Source of the DNA: Acinetobacter piscicola
Lineage (GTDB): Bacteria; Pseudomonadota; Gammaproteobacteria; Pseudomonadales; Moraxellaceae
Direction of reading: 5' to 3'
Length of the DNA: 64,000 bases
NCBI RefSeq assembly: GCF_015218165.1
Contig: NZ_CP048659.1
Coordinates: forward strand, 1,364,001-1,428,000
Below the pieces are notes generated by a model. It was not told the DNA's origin. It did no database searches and worked only from the letters and a program-made list of their open reading frames with translations. This document shows, piece by piece, positions 37,210 through 47,610 of the stretch. Position 1 is the first letter of the stretch. Each line of letters begins with the position of its first letter. Both the position numbers and the translations under genes were made by a program.

Positions 37210-38352
37210 ATGTTGTATTTATGGATGCCAGAAGCCGATGGAGTTTGGCAATGGTCTCGTGGTGAAGAATGGAAAACGGCTGCAACGCTTGAGCAAGTGA
37301 TTCAAGTGTTGAAAGAACATCAAGCACAAGAAGCAGTTGTTTATTTTCCAAGTCGTGAAGTGCAAATTCTTCAACAAGAATTAAGCAAAGAGCAGTATAA
37401 AAAATTAGGTCAAGATGGCTTAAAATATTTACTAGAAGAATATGTCATTGTTCCAATTGATCAGATGAAGGTGTTTTCACATTTTCAAGCACCGAATCAA
37501 GTGACTATCTTGGGGATCAATCAGCACGCTGTCACTACGATGCAGCATTCATTGTCATTATTGCCTGTAAAAATTGTTTCATTATTACCGGACTTCTTGA
37601 TTTTACCTGTACCAACTGAGCATCAAACTGTGCTTGCTCATTTAAATGGTCGTTTATTGGTGCGTGAAAATGAATGGGCGGGTAATTCTATAGATGATTT
37701 AGGTGTGTATTTAGAATATGCAGCAAAAGAGCGTCATTATAAGTATGCGCAACTCACAGCAGAACAGTTAGAAAGTGTGTCTGCAATGACCACTTCGGAT
37801 TGCTTAGAGCCGTTTAATTATCAATTTTTTGTACCGAAAAAAGCGAAAAATCATCCCTTTAATGTTTTGCCAAAAGCCAAAGAGTCAAATGGTGCTGTGT
37901 CAGGTTATTGGAAGGCATGTGCACTGCTATGTGTGGCTTTGATTGCTGTGCAATTGAGTTTTGATGCGTTGCGCTGGGTAAAGCTGAAAAAGGTCGCAGA
38001 TCAGACAGCAGTGATTGCTATAGATCAGTATAAATCTTGGTTTGGTGCAAATAGTCGGGTGACTGAGCAAAATATTAAAAGTCAGTTTGAAAGTAATTTG
38101 CGTTTAAGTCAAAGTGCGAATACTCAGGCTTTACAGTTACTGAGCCGTGTTGGAGCGATTTTGATGCAGCACCAAATTGTGGCGAATAAAGTCAATTATG
38201 ATACTGCGATTTTAAATATGGATTTGGTTGCGAATAGTTCGGATACATTACAGACTTTGGTGCAGCAGTTGAATCAACAAGGTTTTAAAGCAGAACTTGG
38301 TGCGATACAAACGCAAGGTGATTCAGTGGTTGGCTTGGTGAAAATACAATAA
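37210..38352 (+). CDS. gspL: Type II secretion inner-membrane protein GspL
   Basis: GspL links the cytoplasmic ATPase GspE to the inner-membrane platform. The 380-residue protein has an actin-like cytoplasmic domain (about residues 1-235), a single transmembrane helix (about 237-255, KACALLCVALIAVQLSF) and a small periplasmic ferredoxin-like domain. The start MLYLWMPEADGVWQWSRG fits GspL proteins. It overlaps gspM by one base. The cognate gspE ATPase is found 20 kb downstream at 58262. Confidence 0.9.
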   Translation: MLYLWMPEADGVWQWSRGEEWKTAATLEQVIQVLKEHQAQEAVVYFPSREVQILQQELSKEQYKKLGQDGLKYLLEEYVIVPIDQMKVFSHFQAPNQVTILGINQHAVTTMQHSLSLLPVKIVSLLPDFLILPVPTEHQTVLAHLNGRLLVRENEWAGNSIDDLGVYLEYAAKERHYKYAQLTAEQLESVSAMTTSDCLEPFNYQFFVPKKAKNHPFNVLPKAKESNGAVSGYWKACALLCVALIAVQLSFDALRWVKLKKVADQTAVIAIDQYKSWFGANSRVTEQNIKSQFESNLRLSQSANTQALQLLSRVGAILMQHQIVANKVNYDTAILNMDLVANSSDTLQTLVQQLNQQGFKAELGAIQTQGDSVVGLVKIQ

Positions 38353-38831
38353 TGAAAGCACTTGAAAATATCCAAAATAAGTTTGATGCTTTAGCAGATC
38401 AAATCTCAGATCAGCTTGATAAAATGACAGTGCGTGAGCGTGTAATGGTGATTTTCACCACGATTTTTGTGACCGTCGCAATCATTGGTTCAGCATTGTG
38501 GTATACGCATCGGGCAGCAGAAAATCAACAAAAGCGTTTAAATGAGCTTAAAGACCTCGTGGTTTGGATGCAAAGTAATGTGGTTACGATGAAACCCGCA
38601 GATGATTTGTCACTGACTGTACCTGATAAAATCCAGCGTGTGGCTCAACAACAAGGTCTTTCGATTGCGAGTCAGCAAGTCGGAGAGCAGTTTCAAATTG
38701 TTGGGCAACATGAAAATTATGCCATCTTGGCAAATTTTTTGACACAAATTGCGCAAATGGGTGTCAGTATTGAAAAAATGGAATTAGCGAAAGCGGATGG
38801 ACAGATTAAATTAACAGCGACAGTGCATTAA
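38352..38831 (+). CDS. gspM: Type II secretion protein GspM
   Basis: A 159-residue bitopic inner-membrane protein: a cytosolic helix, one membrane segment (about residues 34-50, after RVMVIFTTIFVTV), then a periplasmic ferredoxin-like domain (to the C-terminal IEKMELAKADGQIKLTATV). GspM binds GspL in the assembly platform. It starts on the last base of gspL (coupled translation). Confidence 0.88.
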   Translation: MKALENIQNKFDALADQISDQLDKMTVRERVMVIFTTIFVTVAIIGSALWYTHRAAENQQKRLNELKDLVVWMQSNVVTMKPADDLSLTVPDKIQRVAQQQGLSIASQQVGEQFQIVGQHENYAILANFLTQIAQMGVSIEKMELAKADGQIKLTATVH

Positions 38832-38921
38832 GCAGTGAAAATAAAGCAGTGAGAAGCATAGCCTTTTTTCTATACTGTGCCTATAATACGGCAACTTAAA
38901 AAGCAGTAGACTTTTGTAGCT

Positions 38922-39926
38922 ATGATGTATTCACTTGCTCGCCCATTGTTGTTTTCTTTAGCACCGGAGCGTGCACATGAACTGACATTATCGTTGTTAA
39001 AATCAGCGCATAAAGTCGGTGCAATGCGTCAGAAAATTGCGCCTAAACCTGTCACTTGTATGGGCATTGAGTTTCCAAATCCAGTCGGTCTTGCAGCAGG
39101 CTTGGATAAAAATGGTGCATATATTGATGCTTTAGCAGCGTTAGGTTTTGGTTTTATCGAAATCGGTACAATCACACCAAAACCACAAGCAGGTAATCCG
39201 CAACCGCGCTTATTTCGTATTCCAGAAGCCAAAGCCATTATAAACCGTATGGGGTTTAATAATGATGGTGTCGATCAATTAGTCGAAAATGTAAAAGCTG
39301 CAAAATTTAAGGGCGTTTTAGGCATCAATATCGGTAAAAATGCCACAACACCAGTTGAAGACGCTGTCTCAGATTACCTGATTTGCCTTGAAAAAGTATA
39401 TGCGTATGCATCATATATTACGGTCAATATCTCATCACCAAATACCAAAAATTTACGCTCATTACAAAGTGGTCATGCACTGACTGAATTACTTGAAACG
39501 TTGAAAAAGCGTCAACTTGAACTTGCTCAAGAACATCAGCATTATGTCCCTTTGGTCTTAAAAGTTGCACCAGATTTAGAACAAAGTGATATTCAGTTTA
39601 TTGCTTCACAGTTATTAGAATTTAAAATAGACGGTTTAATTGTTACCAATACCACTTTGTCACGTGAAGGAGTTGAAGGTTTACCTTTTGGTGATGAAGC
39701 AGGTGGTTTGTCAGGTGCACCAGTTTTTGAAAAAAGTACAGCATGTTTGGCAGCATTTGCAAAGATCTTAAAAGATCAGATTCCGCTTATTGGTGTGGGT
39801 GGGATTTTATCAGGTGAACAAGCGGTTGCTAAACAACAAGCAGGTGCAAGTCTAGTACAAATTTACAGTGGTATGATTTATACAGGTCCGGTTTTAATTA
39901 AAGATTGCGTTGATGCTATGACCTAA
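38922..39926 (+). CDS. pyrD: Dihydroorotate dehydrogenase (quinone), class 2
   Basis: Oxidises dihydroorotate to orotate in pyrimidine synthesis using membrane quinone. The 334-residue protein has the class 2 N-terminal membrane-associating helix ([20 protein letters not shown]). FMN-site motifs are [33 protein letters not shown], the catalytic Ser region [14 protein letters not shown], and [11 protein letters not shown]. Two ATGs occur in tandem at 38922 and 38925. It ends one base before cvpA. Confidence 0.95.
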   Translation: MMYSLARPLLFSLAPERAHELTLSLLKSAHKVGAMRQKIAPKPVTCMGIEFPNPVGLAAGLDKNGAYIDALAALGFGFIEIGTITPKPQAGNPQPRLFRIPEAKAIINRMGFNNDGVDQLVENVKAAKFKGVLGINIGKNATTPVEDAVSDYLICLEKVYAYASYITVNISSPNTKNLRSLQSGHALTELLETLKKRQLELAQEHQHYVPLVLKVAPDLEQSDIQFIASQLLEFKIDGLIVTNTTLSREGVEGLPFGDEAGGLSGAPVFEKSTACLAAFAKILKDQIPLIGVGGILSGEQAVAKQQAGASLVQIYSGMIYTGPVLIKDCVDAMT

Positions 39927-39927
39927 A

Positions 39928-40518
39928 ATGAACACCGTAGATATTATTGTACTTATACTCTTGCTCATTGGAGGGCTAAACGGTTTGCGAAAAGGATTTG
40001 TTAATGCCTTTGCGAACTTAGTGGGTTGGGTTTTTGCACTCATTGTTGCAGCAAAATATTCAGCTATTTTCGCGCCCACCATGAGCGTACTCAGTCAAGA
40101 TCCTGTAGTACAAAAAATTGCTGCATTTGCATTTATTGTCTTAATTATTGTGGTATTGACATGGATCGTAACTGCATTACTGAATAAAATTTTAAAGACG
40201 TTTAAGCTTGGACCACTCAATCGTTTAGCGGGTGGCACATTAGGTACCTTGAAAGGTTTGTTCATCGTCCTCATAACAATGCAAGGTTTAGGACCTTGGG
40301 TGGAAAGTTCACCTGTATGGAAACAGTCTAAAGTTATTCAAACACTTTTGCCTTATGCGCCTTTAGCAACAGCTCTGTCTAAAGATGCGGCAAATGAAGC
40401 GTTGAATCATATTCATTCTGAAGATTATCCTAAGGATGCTTCAAAAACGGAGTCTTCGAGTCAGTCTTCCTCGTCAGAAGATCGCTCAATACACTCAACT
40501 AAGAACCCATTTTATTAA
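39928..40518 (+). CDS. cvpA: CvpA family inner-membrane protein
   Basis: A 196-residue protein with about four membrane helices. The N-terminus MNTVDIIVLILLLIGGLNG and the RKGFVNAFANLVGWV loop are typical of CvpA. The C-terminus is Ser/Glu-rich and hydrophilic. In E. coli cvpA sits directly upstream of purF, as here. It is needed for colicin V production and envelope stress resistance in some bacteria, but its biochemical role is not settled. It is spaced one base from pyrD. Confidence 0.9.
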   Translation: MNTVDIIVLILLLIGGLNGLRKGFVNAFANLVGWVFALIVAAKYSAIFAPTMSVLSQDPVVQKIAAFAFIVLIIVVLTWIVTALLNKILKTFKLGPLNRLAGGTLGTLKGLFIVLITMQGLGPWVESSPVWKQSKVIQTLLPYAPLATALSKDAANEALNHIHSEDYPKDASKTESSSQSSSSEDRSIHSTKNPFY

Positions 40519-40542
40519 TCCTAGCTGGTCTGCGAGGTAGCT

Positions 40543-42087
40543 ATGTGTGGAGTCGTTGGTATAGCCGGTAAGTCACCTGTTAACCAAATGTTATTTGATG
40601 CGTTAACGATGTTACAACATCGAGGACAGGATGCAGCTGGGATTGTAACTTGTCATAACGGTCGATTATTTCTCAGAAAAGACAATGGTATGGTGCGCGA
40701 TGTATTCCATACTCGTCATATGCGTGCATTATTAGGTAACTATGGAATTGGGCATGTACGTTATCCAACGGCAGGTTCATCAAGTAGTGCTGAAGCACAG
40801 CCATTTTATGTGAACTCGCCGTATGGAATTACGCTTGCACATAATGGTAATTTGACCAATGCAGCTGATATTCATGATGATTTATTCAAAACTGACTTGC
40901 GTCATATGAATACAGATTCTGATTCAGAAGTTTTACTTAACGTGTTTGCGCATGAGTTGCAAAAATGCGGTACTTTAGAGCCAAAACCTGAAGATATTTT
41001 CCACACGGTAAAACGTGTGCATGAGCGCTGTAAGGGTGCTTATGGTGTGGTTGCCATGATTACTGGGCATGGGATCGTGGGTTTTCGTGATCCGAATGGG
41101 ATTCGTCCATTGATTTATGGTTCACGTGAGCTTGAGACGGGTGAAAAAGAATATATCATTGCGTCTGAATCAGTGGCAATTACTGCACTTGGTTTTAAAG
41201 TAGAGCGTGATATTGCCCCAGGTGAGGCGGTGTTTATTGACGCACAGGGTCAACTATTTACCCAACAGTGTGCAGACAATTCACGTTATCGCCCATGTAT
41301 TTTTGAATATGTTTATTTTGCACGTCCAGACGCCATCATTGATGGTATTTCAGTGTATAAAGCACGTTTGAAAATGGGTGAGACTTTAGCGCAGAAAATT
41401 TTACGTGACTGGGGTGAGCAACACGATATTGATGTTGTTATTCCGATTCCAGATACAAGCCGTACTTCTGCATTAGAGTTGGCAAATGCTTTAGGTGTGA
41501 AATTCCGTGAAGGGTTTATGAAAAACCGTTATATCGGTCGTACCTTTATCATGCCAGGACAGCAACAACGTAAAAAGTCTGTACGTCAAAAACTCAACCC
41601 TGTAGAGCTTGAGTTTAAAGGTAAAAATGTACTCTTGGTCGATGACTCAATCGTTCGTGGTACAACGTGTAATGAAATCATTCAAATGGCACGTGATGCT
41701 GGTGCGAAGAAAGTGTATTTTGCTTCTGCTGCGCCGATGGTGAAATATCCAAATGTGTACGGTATTGATATGCCTGTGAAGTCGGAGTTGATCGCATCGA
41801 ATCGTAGTGTTGAAGAAATTCAAGAGATTATTGGTGCAGATCGCTTAATTTTCCAAGATTTGGACGATTTAAAAACTGCGGTAAAAACCAGCAAAGTGCC
41901 TGAAGTACAAGACTTTGATTGTTCTGTATTTGATGGAGTTTATGTCACAGGTGATATTGATACCGCATATTTAGATGATTTGGCGATGAGTCGTAACGAC
42001 TTAGCGAAAAAGCAAAAAGATGGTTATATTGATGTCAATATTGATGCAGCATCAGTCGATCTCAGTGGTATTAAAGAAAGTTCTTAA
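40543..42087 (+). CDS. purF: Amidophosphoribosyltransferase
   Basis: Catalyses the first committed step of purine synthesis, PRPP plus glutamine to phosphoribosylamine. The 514-residue protein starts [10 protein letters not shown], so Cys2 becomes the N-terminal nucleophile after Met removal. The glutaminase domain ([29 protein letters not shown]) is followed by the phosphoribosyltransferase domain with the PRPP motif [14 protein letters not shown] (about residue 365). ATG 40543 follows GAGG. The gene is third in pyrD-cvpA-purF. Confidence 0.97.
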   Translation: MCGVVGIAGKSPVNQMLFDALTMLQHRGQDAAGIVTCHNGRLFLRKDNGMVRDVFHTRHMRALLGNYGIGHVRYPTAGSSSSAEAQPFYVNSPYGITLAHNGNLTNAADIHDDLFKTDLRHMNTDSDSEVLLNVFAHELQKCGTLEPKPEDIFHTVKRVHERCKGAYGVVAMITGHGIVGFRDPNGIRPLIYGSRELETGEKEYIIASESVAITALGFKVERDIAPGEAVFIDAQGQLFTQQCADNSRYRPCIFEYVYFARPDAIIDGISVYKARLKMGETLAQKILRDWGEQHDIDVVIPIPDTSRTSALELANALGVKFREGFMKNRYIGRTFIMPGQQQRKKSVRQKLNPVELEFKGKNVLLVDDSIVRGTTCNEIIQMARDAGAKKVYFASAAPMVKYPNVYGIDMPVKSELIASNRSVEEIQEIIGADRLIFQDLDDLKTAVKTSKVPEVQDFDCSVFDGVYVTGDIDTAYLDDLAMSRNDLAKKQKDGYIDVNIDAASVDLSGIKESS

Positions 42088-42112
42088 TTCTTAAAGTAGA
42101 ATTAAACTGTTA

Positions 42113-42137
42113 AAAAAGCGGGGCATTCCCGCTTTTT
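42113..42137 (+). terminator. Intrinsic terminator after purF
   Basis: AAAAAGCGGG/CCCGCTTTTT stem with loop GCATT. Confidence 0.9.
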
Positions 42138-42205
42138 TGCGCTATGATATTTTTCATCAAAAAATCTGATGATATGATTTTTTATTTCAATATCCTAACA
42201 ATGTA

Positions 42206-44110
42206 ATGAGGATGCTTACATTGAAAGATGTCAGTCATTATTTAATAAAAAACAAGAATATACTTTGGTCTGCAAGTATTTGTTCTGTTGCAGTGCTCAT
42301 TACTATTTTTATTTTAAATACTGTTTTAGGGTTGTTGGTTCATTATGTACATCCTTCGGAATCAATTTTTTGGCACGTTCTTAGTCCATTTTGCGTGAGT
42401 TTGTTGCTGATCGTGATTTTAGGCTCAATCGTTTATGAGTTTTATATTTTTCGTGCAGGTGGGCATTCATTAGCGAAACAGCTTAAAGCACGACGCTTAA
42501 ATTTAATAGAAAGTACGCCAGAAGAAAATATTGCCTTAAAAATTACGGAAAAATTAGCACAAAATTTTGATATTGATAGTCCAACTGTATATGTTTTGCC
42601 TGATGAAATTGGTGTAAATGCTTTAACAGCGGGATTTCATCCACGAGATACTGTAATTATTTTAACTTGGGGAGCGTTACAAAACCTTGATGAATTAGAG
42701 CTTTATGGTTTATTGGGGCATGAGTTCAACCAAATTTTATCAGGTGAAGCTAAAGAAAATACTCGTCTGAAAATTTTGTATAGTGGCTTAACGTCTTTTA
42801 GTCAGATTGGCAGTAAAATTGCCAAACAAGGTTTTGCTGTCTATGAGAAAGGTCGCCGCCACAAGTTTGAAACAAGTTTTGTTGCAATTGGGGGGGTGAT
42901 TTGGCTCATTGGTAGTATGGGGATTTTGATTTCTCGTTTGATTAAATATTTTACTTTGGGTGGGCGAACGTTTTATAACGATTATAAAACCAAACGCTTG
43001 ATGTTAAATAATGCCAATATACAAACATTGTTGCGAATCTATGTGCATCATGCAGGGTCACAGATTCATAGTGAATATTCAGAATCAATTGCGCACATGT
43101 GTTTTGCAAACTCACTCAGTCCACAAAGTTGGTTGAATATTCACCCTAGTATTGAAGATCGCATTTATGAGTTGAATCCCACATTATTACAAGATTTACA
43201 AATTGAAAATTTGAAAAAATTACGTAGTCAGCCTTTATTTGTGTTGATGCGTCCTTTAGAAGAATTAAATACAGAAATTTATACACCGTGGATTTCGCCA
43301 CAGCCTTTGCCTTTAATTCGTTTATCTCCGATTAGTTTTGCATTGAACGATGCGATTAAACCATTAAATTCTGAAGTTCGACGACAAATGCAACGCCCTG
43401 ATTTGTTGCAACGGGCGATGCAAACCCCCACAGGTTCACGTGAAGTGATGGTGGCCATTTTGATGATTCGACAATATCGAGAATTTATTCCATCTAATGC
43501 GGAGGTGAGTCGTGCAATTGTAGATGCCCTGTTACATTTGGATGGACGGGTGCATATTCAAATTTTTCATGATGCATGTGCCAATTTGGGCAATATGCCT
43601 GCAACGAGCGCACGTCAATTTGTGACTAAACTGGCTAAAATTATTCAAGAAGATGGGGAGATTGGTTTACTGGATGCTTTGCTGATTGAGCGAGTTAAAG
43701 CAGAACTGCATCTCTTACCCATTCATACACCTTCCTCTTTAGAGATTGTTAAACCGCAGATTGTACGTTTGATTGATGCTTTACTCCATGTACAGCAGAT
43801 TAATAGTGAAAATCAACTGGAAGCGCGCTATCACATTTTACAGCGTGTTTTGAGTAAAGAAGAACTTGAATTATTCCGTGAAATTTCAGATGAACCCATT
43901 GATCTCAGTGAAATTCTAAATGATATTGCGGGATTGTTATTGCGAGATCGGTTGAGTATTTTGGGTGTTGCAGAAGTGTGTTTGTGGAATGATCGCATTA
44001 TTACCCAAGATGAATTGGATGTTTTAGAACTCTTGTATTGGCGTTTAGGTTTTGAAACTGAAGAAATTGTGGATCAGATGCAAAAGAAAAATAGTGTGAT
44101 GATTATCTAA
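42206..44110 (+). CDS. Membrane M48-like protein with a degenerate HExxH motif
   Basis: A 634-residue protein. Two N-terminal membrane helices (about residues 20-45 and 57-85) lead into an M48/HtpX-like domain with FDIDSPTVYVLPDEIGVNALTAG and a further membrane segment near 226-246. Where active M48 enzymes read H-E-x-x-H, this one reads HEFNQ (H172, E173, Q176), so the second zinc-binding His is lost and peptidase activity is doubtful. The C-terminal half is helical, with a TerB-like flavour (ILGVAEVCLWNDRIITQDEL). Alternative starts are ATG 42212 and TTG 42221; TTG 42221 has the best-spaced GAGG. Function unknown. Confidence 0.65.
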   Translation: MRMLTLKDVSHYLIKNKNILWSASICSVAVLITIFILNTVLGLLVHYVHPSESIFWHVLSPFCVSLLLIVILGSIVYEFYIFRAGGHSLAKQLKARRLNLIESTPEENIALKITEKLAQNFDIDSPTVYVLPDEIGVNALTAGFHPRDTVIILTWGALQNLDELELYGLLGHEFNQILSGEAKENTRLKILYSGLTSFSQIGSKIAKQGFAVYEKGRRHKFETSFVAIGGVIWLIGSMGILISRLIKYFTLGGRTFYNDYKTKRLMLNNANIQTLLRIYVHHAGSQIHSEYSESIAHMCFANSLSPQSWLNIHPSIEDRIYELNPTLLQDLQIENLKKLRSQPLFVLMRPLEELNTEIYTPWISPQPLPLIRLSPISFALNDAIKPLNSEVRRQMQRPDLLQRAMQTPTGSREVMVAILMIRQYREFIPSNAEVSRAIVDALLHLDGRVHIQIFHDACANLGNMPATSARQFVTKLAKIIQEDGEIGLLDALLIERVKAELHLLPIHTPSSLEIVKPQIVRLIDALLHVQQINSENQLEARYHILQRVLSKEELELFREISDEPIDLSEILNDIAGLLLRDRLSILGVAEVCLWNDRIITQDELDVLELLYWRLGFETEEIVDQMQKKNSVMII

Positions 44111-44254
44111 ATTTTCTGATTTTAAAATTTGATCTGTAGTGACAATATGAAGGCTTAAAAGTATTGCTGTTTAAATGTGCAGGCAAATATAAAACACAGC
44201 AAAAATATGCAAAGCTCGGTAGAATATGCATCGAATAGAAAGTTGAATAATGTG

Positions 44255-44959
44255 ATGAATGTGAACGTACAGGAACACCAGCGAAGTATTTTGGCTGCAA
44301 TGGGGATTGATCTTTGGATTCCCAAGAAAGATGTGTCTGTACGTCACGTACAAAACCAATTATACCGTGATGTTGCGGCGCAAGAGATCACTTCAAATCT
44401 CCAATTTAATGTTGATCGTGCCACATCTGAAACACCAAAAGCACCGTTAAATCCTGTCTTAGATCTTCAGCAATTCGCTACTCAAGCGCAATCTGCTCGA
44501 GTAGATTCGATTCAAGATGCATCTTTAACAACAGATCAAACGGTTACAGTTGTTGAAACAGCACAAAAAAATATTGTTAATGAAATAGTTGAAGCGCAAA
44601 CAATCGCAGCATTTGAGTTGCAGGCTTTTTGCTTGAAAAGTTGTGTGATGATCATCGATGCAACTCAGATGAATGCAGCGCAACAAAAACTTTGGTTGAA
44701 TATTCAGAATGTATTACTCGGTGAGTATTTTGAGTTGAAGTGGCCATTTCCAATCTTGCAATTTCAAGATGGTCGTGGTGTTTCGATGTATATTCAAGGC
44801 TTTTTGGATGCGCTCAGACAAGATAAAGTTGTCCTGAGTTTAGGTGAGATTCCACATTTACATAATGCGGATATTATTCAGTTGGCAAGTTTGCAAGAGA
44901 TGTTGCAACAACCAAAATTAAAACGTCGTTTATGGCAATTTATGCAACAATCGCAGTAG
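44255..44959 (+). CDS. Possible divergent DNA polymerase III psi subunit (HolD-like); otherwise hypothetical
   Basis: A ~234-residue protein. The N-terminal QRSILAAMGIDLWIPKK resembles the psi N-terminus (clamp-loader binding, E. coli QLQQLGITQWSLRRP). The C-terminal LKRRLWQFMQQSQ resembles psi's ARAALWQQI end. The middle is longer than E. coli psi (137 residues) and includes a Gln/Thr-rich linker (about residues 60-120). The frame is open up to 44177, but no upstream start has a good ribosome-binding site, and neither does 44255. Family assignment is inference from short end motifs. Confidence 0.45.
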   Translation: MNVNVQEHQRSILAAMGIDLWIPKKDVSVRHVQNQLYRDVAAQEITSNLQFNVDRATSETPKAPLNPVLDLQQFATQAQSARVDSIQDASLTTDQTVTVVETAQKNIVNEIVEAQTIAAFELQAFCLKSCVMIIDATQMNAAQQKLWLNIQNVLLGEYFELKWPFPILQFQDGRGVSMYIQGFLDALRQDKVVLSLGEIPHLHNADIIQLASLQEMLQQPKLKRRLWQFMQQSQ

Positions 44960-44999
44960 ATTAAACATTTAAGAAAAGAAAGCACAACAGGGATAGGTG

Positions 45000-45971
45000 A
45001 TGCAGAAAAAAGTGATCGTATTTAGCCAAATTGATGCTGATGTTTTAGCAACATTGCAAGCACAGTATCACGTGGTTGTGATTAATCCTAAGATGGGTGA
45101 TGTGAATGAGCAAATTCGTCAACATGTTGTGGATGCCGATGCAATGATTGGTGCAGGGCGTTTGTTAAATGAAACTAATTTAGCACCTGCACAAAAATTA
45201 AAAATTATTTCATCGGTGAGTGTCGGCTATGATAATTATGATGTGGCTTATTTAAATCAAAAGAAAATTTGGCTGAGTAATACACCACATGTACTGACTG
45301 AAACTACAGCAGATTTAGCATTTACGTTGCTGATGAGTGCTGCACGAAAAGTCCCAAGTTTGGATCAGTGGACGAAGCAAGGTGAGTGGAAGCGTACAGT
45401 TAGTGGGGCGCAGTTTGGGCAAGAAATTTTTGGTAAAACACTTGGAATTGTTGGTTTAGGTCATATTGGTGAAGCCATTGCACGGCGGGGTTTTCATGGT
45501 TTTAATATGAATATTTTGTATCATAATCGGCGTGAAAAATTAGAATTGGCACAACCACTCAATGCACAATACCGTAGTCTAAAAGATTTATTACAACAGT
45601 CTGATTTTGTCGTGGTTGCTGTAGACTTAAATGCAGAATCTAAAGCATTGATTAATGCGGAAGCATTTGATTTGATGCAAAAACATGCGGTCTTTGTGAA
45701 TATCTCTCGCGGCTCGGTGGTAGATGAACAGGCTTTAATTGATGCCTTGCAACAACATAAAATTTTTGCAGCAGGTTTGGATGTCTATCAAAAAGAACCA
45801 TTACAACAGTCACCATTATTTGACTTAGAAAATGTGGTGACGTTGCCTCATATTGGGTCAGCAACGGCTGAAACACGACAAAAAATGGTGAAGTTGGCTT
45901 ATCAAAATCTTGTTGATGCACTTGAAGATCGTGTACCCCGTTATTTGGTCAATGAAAATTTTTCTAGCTAA
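45000..45971 (+). CDS. D-isomer-specific 2-hydroxyacid dehydrogenase (glyoxylate/hydroxypyruvate reductase type)
   Basis: A 323-residue NAD(P)H-dependent reductase. The nucleotide-binding motif is LGIVGLGHIGEAIARRG (about residue 149), and the catalytic set is ISSVSVGYDNYD, ISRGSVVDEQAL (Arg), LDVYQKEPL (Glu) and LPHIGSATAETR (His). The sequence resembles GhrB or glyoxylate reductases. ATG 45000 directly follows a GTG at 44997. Substrate preference among glyoxylate, hydroxypyruvate and 2-ketogluconate is not readable. Confidence 0.9.
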   Translation: MQKKVIVFSQIDADVLATLQAQYHVVVINPKMGDVNEQIRQHVVDADAMIGAGRLLNETNLAPAQKLKIISSVSVGYDNYDVAYLNQKKIWLSNTPHVLTETTADLAFTLLMSAARKVPSLDQWTKQGEWKRTVSGAQFGQEIFGKTLGIVGLGHIGEAIARRGFHGFNMNILYHNRREKLELAQPLNAQYRSLKDLLQQSDFVVVAVDLNAESKALINAEAFDLMQKHAVFVNISRGSVVDEQALIDALQQHKIFAAGLDVYQKEPLQQSPLFDLENVVTLPHIGSATAETRQKMVKLAYQNLVDALEDRVPRYLVNENFSS

Positions 45972-46053
45972 AATGTCGTTAAAAAACTGCTACATTTTGC
46001 CTCGAATTTGTGCTAATTCCAATGCTATAGTGGTAGGAAATATCTGTTAGAGT

Positions 46054-47499
46054 ATGGCATTGAAAAAGATTTTGCTGACATTGGGTTTAAGTTTGAGCTG
46101 TATTGTGCATGCAATACAAGACTTTTACCCAATGCATACACCACAAGTGGAAATTCCTGAGATTGGTAGTGGTATCGGCTTAATTGATCAACAAAAAGAA
46201 AAAATAATTGGTGAAAAAGTGTATCGAGAGGTACAGCACCAACTGCCCATTGTGCAAAATCCTTGGTTAGAAGACCAATTTATGCTGGTCTTTTCCCGTA
46301 TTTTAAGTCAAACCCAAATGGGCTCTCCGATTGGTTTAGTGATTGTGAAGGATCCGCAAATTAATGCCTTTGCTGTACCTGGTGGATTATTTGCTTTAAA
46401 TACGGGAATGGTCACTTCTTCAAAGAATATGGATGAAGTGGTAGGGGTGATGGCACATGAAATTGCCCATGTGACACAGCGTCATTATAGCCGTTCGCAA
46501 GAAGCATTTAAGGGACAGGGCTTATTGGCACTTGCTGGCATTATTGTGGGGGCTGCTTTAGCATCTAAGGCAGATGGCGATGTGGGGAGTGCAGTTATGC
46601 TGGGCTCTCAAGCCGCATTGATGGATCAACAGCTCATTTATAGTCGTAATCAAGAGCGTGAAGCTGATCGTATTGGTATGCAATTGATGTATGGTGCGGG
46701 CTATAATCCACAAAGCATGGCTGATTTTTTTGAAACTATGCACCGTACCACTAGTCGTTTAAGTTTTTTACCTGATTTTTGGTTGACTCATCCCTTAACG
46801 AGTGAGCGAATGAGTGAGGCTCGTTTACGTGCCAACCAATTTCCACGAGTGCAAATAAATAATAATCAACAAGAGTTTGAGCTGATTAAGTGGTATACAG
46901 CGGCAGTTTCGGGACAGACGTCACAACAACAATTAGAGGGTTTAATTCAACAAAATAGTTTTGCTGGACTTTTAGCTGCAAGTGAGTTTAATGCACAGCA
47001 AGGTGATTATGCCAAAGCACAGGGCTATTTAAATACAGCAAAGAAAATAAATCCTGATCATACTTTGTTGCATATTATTCAAACTGATGTTTATTTAGGG
47101 CAAAATAAAATTGAAGATGCTTATCAAGCGATTATTAACAAACAACGTATCATGCCTGAAAACCGTGCTTTAAATTATAAGCTTGCTGAGGTGTATATTC
47201 GACAGAATAAAGGGCAAGATGCTGAAAAATTGGTGAATCGTTTTGTCAGCAAAAATAAAACCGATATACAAGGTTGGCAATTATTACAACAAGCTGCAAA
47301 TTTAGATAAAAATAATCCGTTACGTACAGTGAATGTATTGTATTACCGTGCAGAAGTACAGTATTGGGGGGGTGACGAGGAAAATGCGATTAAATCTTTA
47401 TTGCATGCACAACGTTTGGCAAAAGGGAATAATGCAATGACCGCACGCATTGATACACGCTTAAAAGTGATGCAAGATGAACGTAAATTAAAGATTTAA
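46054..47499 (+). CDS. bepA: BepA-type periplasmic M48 metalloprotease with TPR domain
   Basis: A 481-residue exported protein. The signal peptide (MALKKILLTLGLSLSCIVHA) is followed by an M48 domain with intact zinc motif VMAHEIAHVTQRHYS (HEIAH from residue 135) and the third ligand region RNQEREADRIGMQLM. C-terminal TPR-like helices run from about residue 300. BepA (YfgC) in E. coli helps assemble or degrade outer-membrane proteins. The contrast with the degenerate M48 protein at 42206 is clear: here every zinc ligand is present. Confidence 0.88.
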   Translation: MALKKILLTLGLSLSCIVHAIQDFYPMHTPQVEIPEIGSGIGLIDQQKEKIIGEKVYREVQHQLPIVQNPWLEDQFMLVFSRILSQTQMGSPIGLVIVKDPQINAFAVPGGLFALNTGMVTSSKNMDEVVGVMAHEIAHVTQRHYSRSQEAFKGQGLLALAGIIVGAALASKADGDVGSAVMLGSQAALMDQQLIYSRNQEREADRIGMQLMYGAGYNPQSMADFFETMHRTTSRLSFLPDFWLTHPLTSERMSEARLRANQFPRVQINNNQQEFELIKWYTAAVSGQTSQQQLEGLIQQNSFAGLLAASEFNAQQGDYAKAQGYLNTAKKINPDHTLLHIIQTDVYLGQNKIEDAYQAIINKQRIMPENRALNYKLAEVYIRQNKGQDAEKLVNRFVSKNKTDIQGWQLLQQAANLDKNNPLRTVNVLYYRAEVQYWGGDEENAIKSLLHAQRLAKGNNAMTARIDTRLKVMQDERKLKI

Positions 47500-47610
47500 T
47501 TGCACAAAAAATGTTTGAATGTTCACTTTGTAACAAATATAAATATCTATTTTCTATGGAAAAAGTTAATCTTATTCTAAAATCAACTCTTTTAATTTTT
47601 AAGTAAATTT

